This document shows, piece by piece, positions 19,858 through 30,990 of a stretch of 64,000 nt of DNA (its first letter is position 1; each line of letters begins with the position of its first letter). Origin of the DNA: RPRB01 sp035519675 (GTDB lineage: Bacteria > Myxococcota > Myxococcia > Myxococcales > Myxococcaceae); assembly GCA_035519675.1 (NCBI GenBank), contig DATIWB010000130.1:15451-79450 (forward strand), written 5' to 3'. A program made the translations under genes and the position numbers. The notes under the pieces were generated by a model. The model made no database searches. It was not told where the DNA came from and was given only the letters and a program-made list of their open reading frames with translations.

Positions 19858-19909
19858 GCGCCGGGAGGTTCGGCGGTCGTCGCCGTGCGACCGCGGAGCC
19901 TCCCGGCGC
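19858..19909. terminator. Large perfect hairpin after 18957-19847
   Basis: An 11-bp perfect stem GCGCCGGGAGG/CCTCCCGGCGC encloses a 7-bp stem GCGGTCG/CGACCGC. It is 10 bp after the stop codon. There is no T-run on either strand, so it could be a GC-type terminator or a 3' end protector rather than a classical rho-independent terminator. Confidence 0.5.
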
Positions 19910-20069
19910 ACGAGTGGGCGACCCGGGTGCGTCACCGCTCCCCTCACCACAGTGGACCGGGCGAGCTGCGCGCCTGTTGCGCGGATTCGTCGGCGGACCG
20001 GCGATGTGCCGGGCCCCGGAGTGCCGGAAAGCGGTGCCGGGGTGGAGCGTTAGACTCGGGGGAACGCCG

Positions 20070-20522
20070 ATGCCGCTGCCGGAGACCCACCCTCGCGCGC
20101 TCGACCCGCTGGATCTCCAGCTGCTCGCGCTTCTGGAGATGGACGGCCGGATGTCGCATGCCCGGCTCGCGCGCCGGGTGGGCCGCTCGCGCAGCGCGAT
20201 CCAGGAGCGCATCGAGCGGCTGGAGCGAATGGGGCACATCGCCGGGTACACCATCCGGCGCGGGAACCGGAACGCCGAGGTCCAGGCCTACATCCTGGTC
20301 TCGGCGAGTGGGGTGAACCACGACTCGCTCGCCGCCGCGCTGCAGACCCTCCCCGAGGTGCGGGTCTGCGACTCGGTCAGCGGCGAGCTGGACCTCATCC
20401 TCCAGGTGCAGGCGCGCGACATCGCCGGCGTCGACCGGGTGCGGGCGGCGGTGGCCGCGCTCCCCGGCGTGGCCCGGACCCGCACCGCGCTGGTGATGCA
20501 GAACCGATTCCAGCGCGGGTGA
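20070..20522 (+). CDS. Lrp/AsnC-family transcription regulator
   Basis: The protein has 150 residues from ATG 20070, which has GGGGGAACG upstream; the open frame begins earlier, but that part has no regulator similarity. Residues 10-65 form the helix-turn-helix (LDLQLLALLEMDGRMSHARLARRVGRSRSAIQERIERLERMGHIAGYTI, in parts). Residues 70-150 form the RAM ligand-binding domain, with the usual VSGELDLILQVQARD centre. The family typically senses amino acids and forms octamers. It converges on the hydrolase gene with a 14-bp gap, so its target is not obvious from position. Confidence 0.92.
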   Translation: MPLPETHPRALDPLDLQLLALLEMDGRMSHARLARRVGRSRSAIQERIERLERMGHIAGYTIRRGNRNAEVQAYILVSASGVNHDSLAAALQTLPEVRVCDSVSGELDLILQVQARDIAGVDRVRAAVAALPGVARTRTALVMQNRFQRG

Positions 20523-20536
20523 TGTGCCGCCCCGAC

Positions 20537-21418
20537 CTAGCCCACGCGCCGGAGCGGCGAGGGCTGGAGCCGGCCGAGGAACCAGTCCCGGATGGGGGCC
20601 CAGATGGCCTGCTCGAACTGCGGCCGGACCCAGCCGAAGTGGCCGATCCGCCCCACGCCGGCCTCGGCGGGAGTGACGGTGTGGACCTCCCGCCTGCCGC
20701 CATAGAACGACACCAGCGCCTCCACCCCGCTCCGTGGGGCGTAGAGGTCGTCGGAGATGTGAAGTCCCCGGACCGGGAAGCGGAGCGCGGCGTAGTCCGC
20801 CCGCACCGGGGGACCCAGGACGTCGAAGAGGTAGTTCCGCTCCCTTCCCCAGGCGGCCCACTCCCGGGCGACCCCCGCAGGGAGGTCCTCGCCCTGGCCG
20901 AGCGCCTGCATCGGCAGGTAGCCCCTGGCGGCCGTGAGGGCGGGGATCATTGCGTGCCACATGCTCCACATCACCACCCGCGCCGGCCACGGCCAGTGTC
21001 CTGCCCAGCCGAGCTGCGAGCCGATCAGCGCCGCCCCCGCGAGGTGGCGTGCGGAGGGAGCCAGCCCGATGAGCTGGCCACCGGCGCTGTGGCCGAGCAT
21101 CAGCAGCGGGGCGCCGGGGTAGGCCTGGCGCATCCACCCCAGCGCTCCCTCCAGGTCGAGCCGCCCCCAGTCCTGCATCCGGGCGTCCTCGTCGCGCAGC
21201 GAGCGTCCCCGGCGAGAGCCGCCGATGCCCCGGTAGTCGAAGGTGAGGACCGCCAGCCCCGCCTCGGCGAGGCATCCGGCGATGCCCTCGTAGATTCTCC
21301 GGGGAACGCCGGTGGCGCTGGCGATGACCACCGCCCCTTCGACCCGGGGTGGCTCCAGCACCGTCGCTGCGAGCGGGCGGCCGTCCGCGGCCTCGAAGAC
21401 CAACGCGATGGGACGCAC
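20537..21418 (-). CDS. Alpha/beta hydrolase
   Basis: The protein has 293 residues from GTG 21418, 5 bp behind a perfect GGAGGT; an in-frame extension upstream would cross the operators. The nucleophile elbow is GHSAGG (nucleophile Ser), the oxyanion strand reads LTFDYRGIGGSRRG, and the C-terminal HFGW supplies a likely catalytic His. The long middle segment (RVVMWSMWHAMIPALTAARGYLPM) is a helical lid. The fold resembles predicted serine esterases and acylhydrolases of the YheT/YbbA-like group, but the substrate is not evident. It is divergent from the TetR gene, with twin operators covering the promoter, and so is probably TetR-repressed. Confidence 0.9.
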   Translation of the reverse strand: MRPIALVFEAADGRPLAATVLEPPRVEGAVVIASATGVPRRIYEGIAGCLAEAGLAVLTFDYRGIGGSRRGRSLRDEDARMQDWGRLDLEGALGWMRQAYPGAPLLMLGHSAGGQLIGLAPSARHLAGAALIGSQLGWAGHWPWPARVVMWSMWHAMIPALTAARGYLPMQALGQGEDLPAGVAREWAAWGRERNYLFDVLGPPVRADYAALRFPVRGLHISDDLYAPRSGVEALVSFYGGRREVHTVTPAEAGVGRIGHFGWVRPQFEQAIWAPIRDWFLGRLQPSPLRRVG

Positions 21419-21439
21419 CGGACACCTCCGTGCTATCAG

Positions 21440-21476
21440 TAGACCAGTCGGTCTACTTACTAGACCGACCGGTCTA
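21440..21476. promoter_or_regulatory. Twin TetR operators
   Basis: Two 16-bp near-palindromes, TAGACCAGTCGGTCTA (21440-21455) and TAGACCGACCGGTCTA (21461-21476), have centres 21 bp apart, two helical turns, so two dimers would sit on the same face. This TAGACC/GGTCTA type is the classical operator of LmrA/YxaF-like TetR repressors. They lie between the divergent hydrolase (start 21418) and TetR gene (start 21500) and are AT-richer than their surroundings. Confidence 0.9.
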
Positions 21477-21499
21477 CTGAGGTCAAGGAGGCAGCCCAC

Positions 21500-22057
21500 G
21501 TGGATACCCGGGAACGGATGGTGGACGTCACGGCGCGCCTGCTGGCGCGGCAGGGCTACCACGCCACCGGCCTGGCCCAGGTGCTGACCGAGGCCGGTGC
21601 GCCCCGCGGTTCGCTCTACTTCCACTTCCCCGAGGGGAAGGAGCAGATGGCGGCGGAGGCGGTGCGGCGCCTGGGCGAGCAGCTGGGGGCCGCGCTCCAG
21701 GCCAAGCTCGATGGCAAGCCCGACGTCCGCAGCGGGCTGCAGTCGGTGGCGCGGATGTTCGCCCGGCAGCTCGAGGCCTCCGAGTTCGCTCTGGGCTGCC
21801 CGGTGGCCACCACCGCGCTCGAGGCCTCGGACGAGGCCCCCGCGCTCTCGGCGGCCTGCGCCGAGGTGTTCGAGCGGTGGACGGTGGTGCTGGCGGACCG
21901 GATCCGCCAGGAGCGGCCGCGGATCGCCGCGCCCGAGCGGCTCGCCCGGACGGTGCTCTGCCTCATCGAGGGCGCGCTGCTCCTGGCCCGGGTCCGCCGC
22001 AGCGCCGAGCCGCTCCGGGACGCCGAGCTCGCCATCGGGACCCTGCTCGACGGCTGA
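21500..22057 (+). CDS. TetR-family repressor (LmrA/YxaF-like)
   Basis: The protein has 185 residues, starting at GTG 21500 behind AAGGAGGCAG. Residues 1-50 are the helix-turn-helix with MVDVTARLLARQGYHATGLAQVL and GAPRGSLYFHFPEGKEQM. Residues 95-105 read FALGCPVATTALE, a signature of the TetR_C LmrA/YxaF group that senses small aromatic or flavonoid-like compounds in Bacillus. Twin operators upstream argue for repression of itself and of the divergent hydrolase. The oxidoreductase 92 bp downstream may be in the same transcript. Confidence 0.95.
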   Translation: MDTRERMVDVTARLLARQGYHATGLAQVLTEAGAPRGSLYFHFPEGKEQMAAEAVRRLGEQLGAALQAKLDGKPDVRSGLQSVARMFARQLEASEFALGCPVATTALEASDEAPALSAACAEVFERWTVVLADRIRQERPRIAAPERLARTVLCLIEGALLLARVRRSAEPLRDAELAIGTLLDG

Positions 22058-22149
22058 TCGACCGCGCCACGACGCGGCTCCCGTCCCCGCTGGTCCTCGC
22101 TCCGGTTCCGCGGTTGACTGGGGGCTCGCGCGGGGTGCGGAGGCGTCGA

Positions 22150-22818
22150 ATGGCTGGAATGAAGGTCATCCTCTTCGGAGCGACGGGGATGGTGGGGCAG
22201 GCCGTGCTCGGCGAGTGTCTGCGCGACGGTGGGATCGACGCCGTGCTGGCCATCGGCCGCAGCCCCACCGGGCGCAGCGACCCGAAGCTCCGTGAGCTGG
22301 TGCGCACGGACCTGTTCGACACCGCCGTCCCCGACGCGGAGCTGCAGGGGTACGACGCCTGCTTCTTCTGCCTCGGCGTCTCCTCCGCGGGAATGGCCGA
22401 GGCCGAGTACACCCGGCTCACCTACGAGCTGACCCTGGCCTGGGCGCGGGTGCTGGCGCGGATCGACCCCGACCTGGCCTTCCTCTACGTCTCCGGTGCC
22501 GGCACCGGCGGCAAGTCGATGTGGGCCCAGGTGAAGGGGCGCACCGAGGCCGCGCTGCGAGGGCTCTTCCCGGCCGCGTACATGGTCCGGCTGGCGATGC
22601 TCCGCCCGGTGCACGGCGAGGTCTCGAAGACCCGCTGGACGCGCATCGCCTACGGCGTCTTCGGGCCCATCGCGCCGCTCGTCGAGGCGCTTGCGCCGTC
22701 GGTGGTCATCACCACCGAGGAGCTTGGCCGGGCGATGATCCGCGCCGCGCGCGAGCGGCCTCCCACGCACGTGCTGGAGATGAGGGATCTCCAGGCGCTC
22801 GGGCGTGCCGCTCGCTGA
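22150..22818 (+). CDS. NAD(P)-binding oxidoreductase-like protein (atypical SDR)
   Basis: The protein has 222 residues from ATG 22150 (or MKV at 22159). A Rossmann nucleotide-binding motif opens the protein (ILFGATGMVGQAVL, residues 6-19). It is followed by CFFCLGVSS and a strand with FLYVSGAGTGGKS, typical of the NmrA/HTATIP2-like atypical short-chain group. The usual YxxxK catalytic pair is not obvious: K remains in WAQVKGRTE but the Tyr is replaced, so it may bind nucleotide without dehydrogenase activity. It lies downstream of the TetR gene and may be its target. Confidence 0.85.
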   Translation: MAGMKVILFGATGMVGQAVLGECLRDGGIDAVLAIGRSPTGRSDPKLRELVRTDLFDTAVPDAELQGYDACFFCLGVSSAGMAEAEYTRLTYELTLAWARVLARIDPDLAFLYVSGAGTGGKSMWAQVKGRTEAALRGLFPAAYMVRLAMLRPVHGEVSKTRWTRIAYGVFGPIAPLVEALAPSVVITTEELGRAMIRAARERPPTHVLEMRDLQALGRAAR

Positions 22819-22864
22819 GGTGCAACCGCTTGAGCCCGCCACCTGCTAACTCCGGAGCGAACCG

Positions 22865-23326
22865 ATGCCCCTGCTCGCCCTGCTGCTCCTCGCCGCCGCA
22901 CCCGAGTGCCCGGCGATCTCTGCCGGCTCTCCCGGCCTCGCCCAGCTCGGCTGGCTGGCGGGCGCCTGGTCCGCAGACGACCGCGGAACGCTGAACGAGG
23001 AGGTGTGGATGGCGCCCGCGGGCGGGTCGATGCTGGCCATGCACCGGGACACGGCCGGAGGGAAGACCACCGGCTTCGAGTTCCTTCGCATCGAGCAGGA
23101 TGGCGAAGGGCTCGTCTACCGGGCCATGCCCGAGGGGCGCCCGGCCACCGACTTCCGGCGCGTCGCCCAGGGCCCGAGCTGCATCGTGTTCGAGAACCCC
23201 GGGCACGCCTTCCCCCGCCGCATCCTCTACTGGCGCGAGGGGGCGACGCTCCACGCCCGCATCGAGGGCACGCGCCAGGGCAAGCCCGCGTCGTACGAGT
23301 GGGCCTGGACCCACGGAGCCCGCTGA
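22865..23326 (+). CDS. Secreted DUF6265-like protein
   Basis: The protein has 153 residues with a signal peptide (MPLLALLLLAAAPECPA). The mature part starts LGWLAGAWSADDRGTLNEEVW and continues with SMLAMHRDTAGGKTTGFEFLRIE, the pattern I associate with DUF6265, a small beta-barrel domain related to lipocalin-like folds. Two cysteines close to the cleavage site could form a disulfide or, less likely, a lipid anchor. It lies 46 bp after the oxidoreductase and 61 bp before the dipeptidase. Function unknown. Confidence 0.8.
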   Translation: MPLLALLLLAAAPECPAISAGSPGLAQLGWLAGAWSADDRGTLNEEVWMAPAGGSMLAMHRDTAGGKTTGFEFLRIEQDGEGLVYRAMPEGRPATDFRRVAQGPSCIVFENPGHAFPRRILYWREGATLHARIEGTRQGKPASYEWAWTHGAR

Positions 23327-23387
23327 GCCGGCTGGTGGGCCTCGGATCCCATGCCTTGGCTGCGCCGGCCCGTGGCATCGTGGCCGG

Positions 23388-24659
23388 ATGCTCTCCACGA
23401 CCGCTCTTGCCCTGACGCTGCTGCTCGGCGCCGCTGCGGCCACTGCCCCGGACGGCGGGACGGCGCCCGGGACGCCAGACCCACGACTGCTGGGCCAGGC
23501 GCGGTCCATCCTCCAGCGGGCGCCGCTCATCGACGGGCACAACGACCTGCCCTTCGCGCTGCTGGAGAGGACCGGCGGGGACCTCACCAAGGTGGACCTG
23601 GCTCGGCGCCAGCCCGAGCTCCCCGCCGACATCCCCCGCCTGCGCGAGGGGCGGGTGGGGGCGCAGTACTGGGCCATCTTCGTCGAGTCGGACACCCGGC
23701 TGACCCGCACCGCGCTCCACGACGCGCTCCGGGTGTTCGACGTCGCGCTGCGGACCATCGAGGGCCGACCGGAGCTGGAGCTCGCCCGGAGCGCCGAGGA
23801 CATCGTCCGGATCACCCGCGCGGGCCGGATCGCCTCGCTGCTCGGCGTCGAGGGCGGGCAGATGATCGAGAGCTCGCCCGGGGTGCTCCGCATCTTCCAC
23901 CGGCTCGGCGCCCGGTACCTGACGCTGACCCACTGGGGGAACGTCGAGTTCGCCGACGCGGCCACCGACACCCCGGTCCACGACGGGCTCACCAAGCACG
24001 GTGAGCTGCTGGTCGGTGAGCTCAACCGGCTGGGGATGTTCGTCGACATCGCCCACGTCAGCCCCGACGTGATGCGCGACGTGCTCCGGGTGACGAAGGC
24101 GCCGGTCATCTCCTCGCACTCCGACGCCTACGCGCTGGTGCCTCACCCGCGCAACATCCCGGACGACGTGCTGCGGGGGGTGGCGCGCAACCGCGGCGTG
24201 GTCCACGTCAGCTTCATCCGGGAGTTCGCCGTCCCCAGCGCCGAGTACCTGGCCCAGAGAAAGCAAGCGCGGCGCGCCATCCGGCAGCGGGTGGCGAACG
24301 ACGACGAGGCGGAGGCGCAGCTGCTGGCCTGGGACAAGGCGAATCCCCAGCCGGGCGGCTCGGTGGCAAACGTGGCCGACGCCATCGACCACATCCGCGC
24401 CGTGGCCGGGGTGGACCACGTGGGCATCGGCGGGGACTTCTACGACGACGGGTCGCTCACCATGGTCGAGGGGCTCCAGGACGTCACCCGCTATCCGTTT
24501 CTCTTCGCCGAGCTCCTCCGCCGGGGCTGGAGCGAGGACGACCTGGTGAAGCTCGCGGGCCAGAACCATCTCCGCGCGATGCGGGAGATGGAGCGGGTGG
24601 CGGCCCAGCTCCAGAAGTCCACCCCGCCGGCCACCACCGAGGGCCCACGCGTGCCCTGA
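23388..24659 (+). CDS. Membrane/renal-type dipeptidase (peptidase M19)
   Basis: The protein has 423 residues from ATG 23388, which gives a signal peptide (MLSTTALALTLLLGAAAATA); earlier in-frame starts do not. The dizinc ligands of the family are all present: His-x-Asp in IDGHNDLPFALL (near 47), Glu in GVEGGQMIE, His in VDIAHVSPDVM, His in ISSHSDAYAL and Asp in VGIGGDFYDDG. The enzyme hydrolyses dipeptides, including D-amino-acid and beta-lactam-like ones, in the periplasm. A Pro/Thr-rich tail closes it. The gene stands alone before dnaE. Confidence 0.95.
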   Translation: MLSTTALALTLLLGAAAATAPDGGTAPGTPDPRLLGQARSILQRAPLIDGHNDLPFALLERTGGDLTKVDLARRQPELPADIPRLREGRVGAQYWAIFVESDTRLTRTALHDALRVFDVALRTIEGRPELELARSAEDIVRITRAGRIASLLGVEGGQMIESSPGVLRIFHRLGARYLTLTHWGNVEFADAATDTPVHDGLTKHGELLVGELNRLGMFVDIAHVSPDVMRDVLRVTKAPVISSHSDAYALVPHPRNIPDDVLRGVARNRGVVHVSFIREFAVPSAEYLAQRKQARRAIRQRVANDDEAEAQLLAWDKANPQPGGSVANVADAIDHIRAVAGVDHVGIGGDFYDDGSLTMVEGLQDVTRYPFLFAELLRRGWSEDDLVKLAGQNHLRAMREMERVAAQLQKSTPPATTEGPRVP

Positions 24660-24897
24660 TCAACCCCGGCTCACCCGAGCCCAGGCGCAGGAACGTCTCG
24701 GAGCTGCTCGGGCGCGCCGCACGGTCGGCCTGACGCCCGGACGCACCCCCGGCAGGGGGCCTCGCGCACCGGTTTGCACCGGGCTGGCATCGCTGCCCAT
24801 CGAGGGGCGCAGATGCCCCTGAAATCAGGGCAGTCCGGGCCCAGCCGGGACGCTAGAACACCGTCAGCCAGCCGCCGTAGAAGGGTGGCTCCCGCCC

Positions 24898-28455
<3,558 letters not shown>

Positions 28456-28474
28456 GAAGCACCGGGGCCACGCC

Positions 28475-28828
28475 TTGATCCGCACCGCCCTGCAGCTCGT
28501 CCTGCTCGGCGCGCTCTTCGCCCTCTGCCGCTGGGCGGTGGAACGGTCGGGAGTGCCGGTGCCGGCGGGGCTCGTCGCCCTGGTGCTGCTGACGGCCCTC
28601 CTGCTGACCCGGGCCGTCCCCGAGCGCGCGGTGGGAGGTGGAGCCGATGCCCTGCTTCGCATCCTCCCGGCGCTCTTCGTTCCCTCGGGCATCGCCGTCC
28701 TCCGTGAGCTGCCCATGCTCCGCGGGCACTTGCTGAGCCTGGTGGTGGTCCTGGTCGCGAGCGTGATGCTGGGCCTGCTGGTGGCAGGTGTGGTGGGCCA
28801 GGCCGCGGCCAACCGGGAGCGGCAGTGA
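28475..28828 (+). CDS. CidA/LrgA-family membrane protein
   Basis: The protein has 117 residues from TTG 28475 (an upstream in-frame start at 28397 would overlap the 3' end of dnaE). Four hydrophobic helices and the LrgA pattern, a short PxGLxALVLLTALLL segment and LRILPALFVPSGIAVL, identify the family. These holin-like or carbon-acid-transport proteins pair with LrgB. The stop overlaps the start of the LrgB-like gene by 4 bp (GTGA). No LytTR regulator is adjacent. Confidence 0.88.
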   Translation: MIRTALQLVLLGALFALCRWAVERSGVPVPAGLVALVLLTALLLTRAVPERAVGGGADALLRILPALFVPSGIAVLRELPMLRGHLLSLVVVLVASVMLGLLVAGVVGQAAANRERQ

Positions 28829-29514
28829 CCGCCCTCGAGGTGCTGGCGGCGACCGCGTTCACCGCCGCGCTGTACTGGGCCTGCATCCTGTTGCAGCGGC
28901 GGTTCCGCCTGGCGCTCCTTCACCCGGTCCTCGTCGCGGTGCTGGTCGGGGGAACCCTGTTCGCGCTGCTGCCGCCACGCTGGCTCGACGCCTACCTCGA
29001 GGGCTCCGCGCCAATCACCTGGCTGCTCGGGCCGGCGACCGCAGCGCTCGCCCTCCCCTTCTTCCGCCGCCGCGCGTTCCTCGCCGCCCACCCCTGGACC
29101 GCGCTGCTGACCGTCGTCGCCGGATGCGCGAGCACGGTGGCCGTGGTCTGGGGGCTCGGGGCGCTGCTCGGGCTGTCCCCTGCGCTGAGGTGGGCTGCGA
29201 CCCTGAAGTCCGTCACCCTGCCGGTGGCGCTGGGGCTCGCCGAGGTGGTCCGGACGCAGCCCGGAGTCACCACCCTCTGCGTGTTCGCCAGCGGGCTCCT
29301 GGGCTCCGCGGTGGGTCCTGCGCTCCTGAGCTGGGCCCGGGTCCACTCACCCATGGCCCGGGGGCTGGCGCTGGGAACGCTCTCCCACGTCCTCGGGACC
29401 GCCCGCGCACTCGAGGAGGATCCGCTGTCCGGGGCGGCCGGCGTCGTGGCGCTGACCCTGTCGGCGTTGCTGCTCGCCGCCGCGGCGATTTGCCTCTCGC
29501 TGCTGATCGACTGA
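28825..29514 (+). CDS. CidB/LrgB-family membrane protein
   Basis: This 229-residue protein starts at GTG 28825, overlapping the LrgA-like stop. It has about seven hydrophobic helices and the LrgB landmarks ALPFFRRR, LKSVTLPVALGLAEVV and LSHVLGTARALEEDP, including the conserved GTARA. The pair would form a membrane complex. In Bacillus and plants relatives move pyruvate or glycolate, and in Staphylococcus they modulate autolysis. Which applies here is not visible. A weak hairpin (CCGCCT/AGGCGG, 29613-29632) follows in the 158-bp gap. Confidence 0.9.
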   Translation: MTALEVLAATAFTAALYWACILLQRRFRLALLHPVLVAVLVGGTLFALLPPRWLDAYLEGSAPITWLLGPATAALALPFFRRRAFLAAHPWTALLTVVAGCASTVAVVWGLGALLGLSPALRWAATLKSVTLPVALGLAEVVRTQPGVTTLCVFASGLLGSAVGPALLSWARVHSPMARGLALGTLSHVLGTARALEEDPLSGAAGVVALTLSALLLAAAAICLSLLID

Positions 29515-29672
29515 CTCAGCGCCCGAAGACCGCCACCGGGAGCCCGCTCCCGCCCAGCGCGCCGACCACCGGGGCATCCATCATCGAGGACCTGAAGCCA
29601 TGCATTCATGACCCGCCTCTACGAGCAGGCGGCTTCCGGATTGGGTGAAGTCGCCTGAAGGCGGCCGGCGAG

Positions 29673-30125
29673 TCAGCGCGCCGGCTCGAGCTTTCCCGGG
29701 CGGCGGAGCATCTTCTCGATGTCCATGACGTGGGTCTCCTCGCCGTGGACCATCTTCCGGGCGTACTCCTCGAGCACGACGCTCTTCCCCTCCGTCAACT
29801 TCAGCAATTTCTTGTACGTGGCGACCCCCTCCAGCTCGTGCTCCAGCGCCTCGCGGAGGATCTGATCGATGTCGTGCTTGTGGGTCTCCAGCAGCTTGCC
29901 GATGGCGAGCGAGGGATGGCCGCCCAGCGCGGTCACGTACTCGCCGGCGGTCACCGCGTGGTCGAGCGCCTCCGTCGCCTGGGTGCGCATCCAGGAGACG
30001 ATCGGGATGCGGGCATGCCCGAAGATCATCAGCGAGTAGTGCGAGTAGCGAACGACCCCCGCCAGCTCGAGCTCGAGGATCTCGTTCAGCGTAGCGATCA
30101 CCGCGGCCGACTCCGACTCGTTCAT
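29673..30125 (-). CDS. Bacterioferritin-like di-iron protein
   Basis: This 150-residue four-helix protein starts at ATG 30125 behind GAGGTGAAACC. Diiron ligand candidates are spaced as in ferritins: Glu18-20 in ILELELAGVVRYSHY, Glu/His in ATEALDHAVTAGEY, Glu in REALEHELEGVATYKK and the EETHVMDIEKML pair. A heme-binding Met is not clearly identifiable. The protein may store iron or detoxify peroxide in the cytosol. It is monocistronic, between lrgB and the dehalogenase, with gaps on both sides. Confidence 0.88.
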   Translation of the reverse strand: MNESESAAVIATLNEILELELAGVVRYSHYSLMIFGHARIPIVSWMRTQATEALDHAVTAGEYVTALGGHPSLAIGKLLETHKHDIDQILREALEHELEGVATYKKLLKLTEGKSVVLEEYARKMVHGEETHVMDIEKMLRRPGKLEPAR

Positions 30126-30221
30126 GGTTTCACCTCGCGCCGACTGAAGTCCTGCCCGGCGTGGGAGACTCGCCGGATCCCCGCGCCGACGTCCAGCCCG
30201 CCACCTCCCTTTCCGGGAGCC

Positions 30222-30890
30222 TCAGGCCGGGAGGCGGGGAGCAAGCTCGGCCAGTGAGCTCACCACCAGGTCCGGTTCGGCAATCCCTCCCCCGTCCCAG
30301 TGGGCTCGTGCCGAGCGGCGCACCCAGGCCGCCCGGAGGCCTGCCGACTTCGCGCCGAGCACATCCCAGGCGTTGGACGACACCAGCCAGGTCCGCTCCG
30401 GGCTCCCGCCGCTGCGCCCCAGCAGGTGGCGGTACACGGCCGGGCTCGGCTTGTAGGTCTGCACCTCGTCGACACTCACCACGTCGGTGAGCGGCGGCAT
30501 GAGCCGAGCGTGGGTGAGGAGACCCCGGAGCGTCGCGCCAACTCCATTGCTGAAGGCGACCAGCCGGTGGCCGGCCTCGGCGAGCCGCGCCAGCCCGTCG
30601 TGCGCATCGGCGAAGGCCGGGAGCCGCTGGTAGACGTCGAGCAGGCCAGCCTCGGCGGTCCGCAGATCCACCCCCAGCATCGCGGAGGTGGCGCGGAACG
30701 CCTGGCGGGTCACCACGTCGAAGTCGGCGTAGCGACCCATCAGCGCCCGGCGGAAGGTCCAGTCGATCTGCCGTTCGCGCCAGGTGGCGGCGAACCGCTC
30801 CGCGAGGTCCCCCACGTGCTCGCGCAGCGGAGCGTCCATCCCCAGCGGGTCGACCAGCGTCCCGTACACGTCGAAGCCGATGAACGCCAT
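30222..30890 (-). CDS. Haloacid dehalogenase, type II
   Basis: This 222-residue HAD enzyme starts at ATG 30890; an open frame continues upstream but is antisense to the methyltransferase. The nucleophile Asp lies in FDVYGTLVDPLG (residues 6-17), motif II in VAFSNGVGATL, the Lys in QTYKPSPAVYRHLLG, and motif IV in LVSSNAWDVLGAKSAGLRAAWV. These are the (S)-2-haloacid dehalogenase signatures, including the SSNxWD triad. Physiological substrates of such genomic copies are often unknown phosphates or halogenated acids. It is divergent from the methyltransferase with 100 bp between. Confidence 0.92.
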   Translation of the reverse strand: MAFIGFDVYGTLVDPLGMDAPLREHVGDLAERFAATWRERQIDWTFRRALMGRYADFDVVTRQAFRATSAMLGVDLRTAEAGLLDVYQRLPAFADAHDGLARLAEAGHRLVAFSNGVGATLRGLLTHARLMPPLTDVVSVDEVQTYKPSPAVYRHLLGRSGGSPERTWLVSSNAWDVLGAKSAGLRAAWVRRSARAHWDGGGIAEPDLVVSSLAELAPRLPA

Positions 30891-30990
30891 GTGCCCTCCC
30901 CGGGGGTCCGGTCGCCGCCGGATGCTCCTCCTTCGCTGAAGGGCGAGCAATTGGCCGCCGCCGCCGCCCGACGTCGGTCCCGACGCTAGG

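Noticed and set aside
29613..29632. Terminator after the LrgB-like gene
   Set aside because: The stem is only 6 bp with an 8-base loop and no T-run, too weak to list as a feature.
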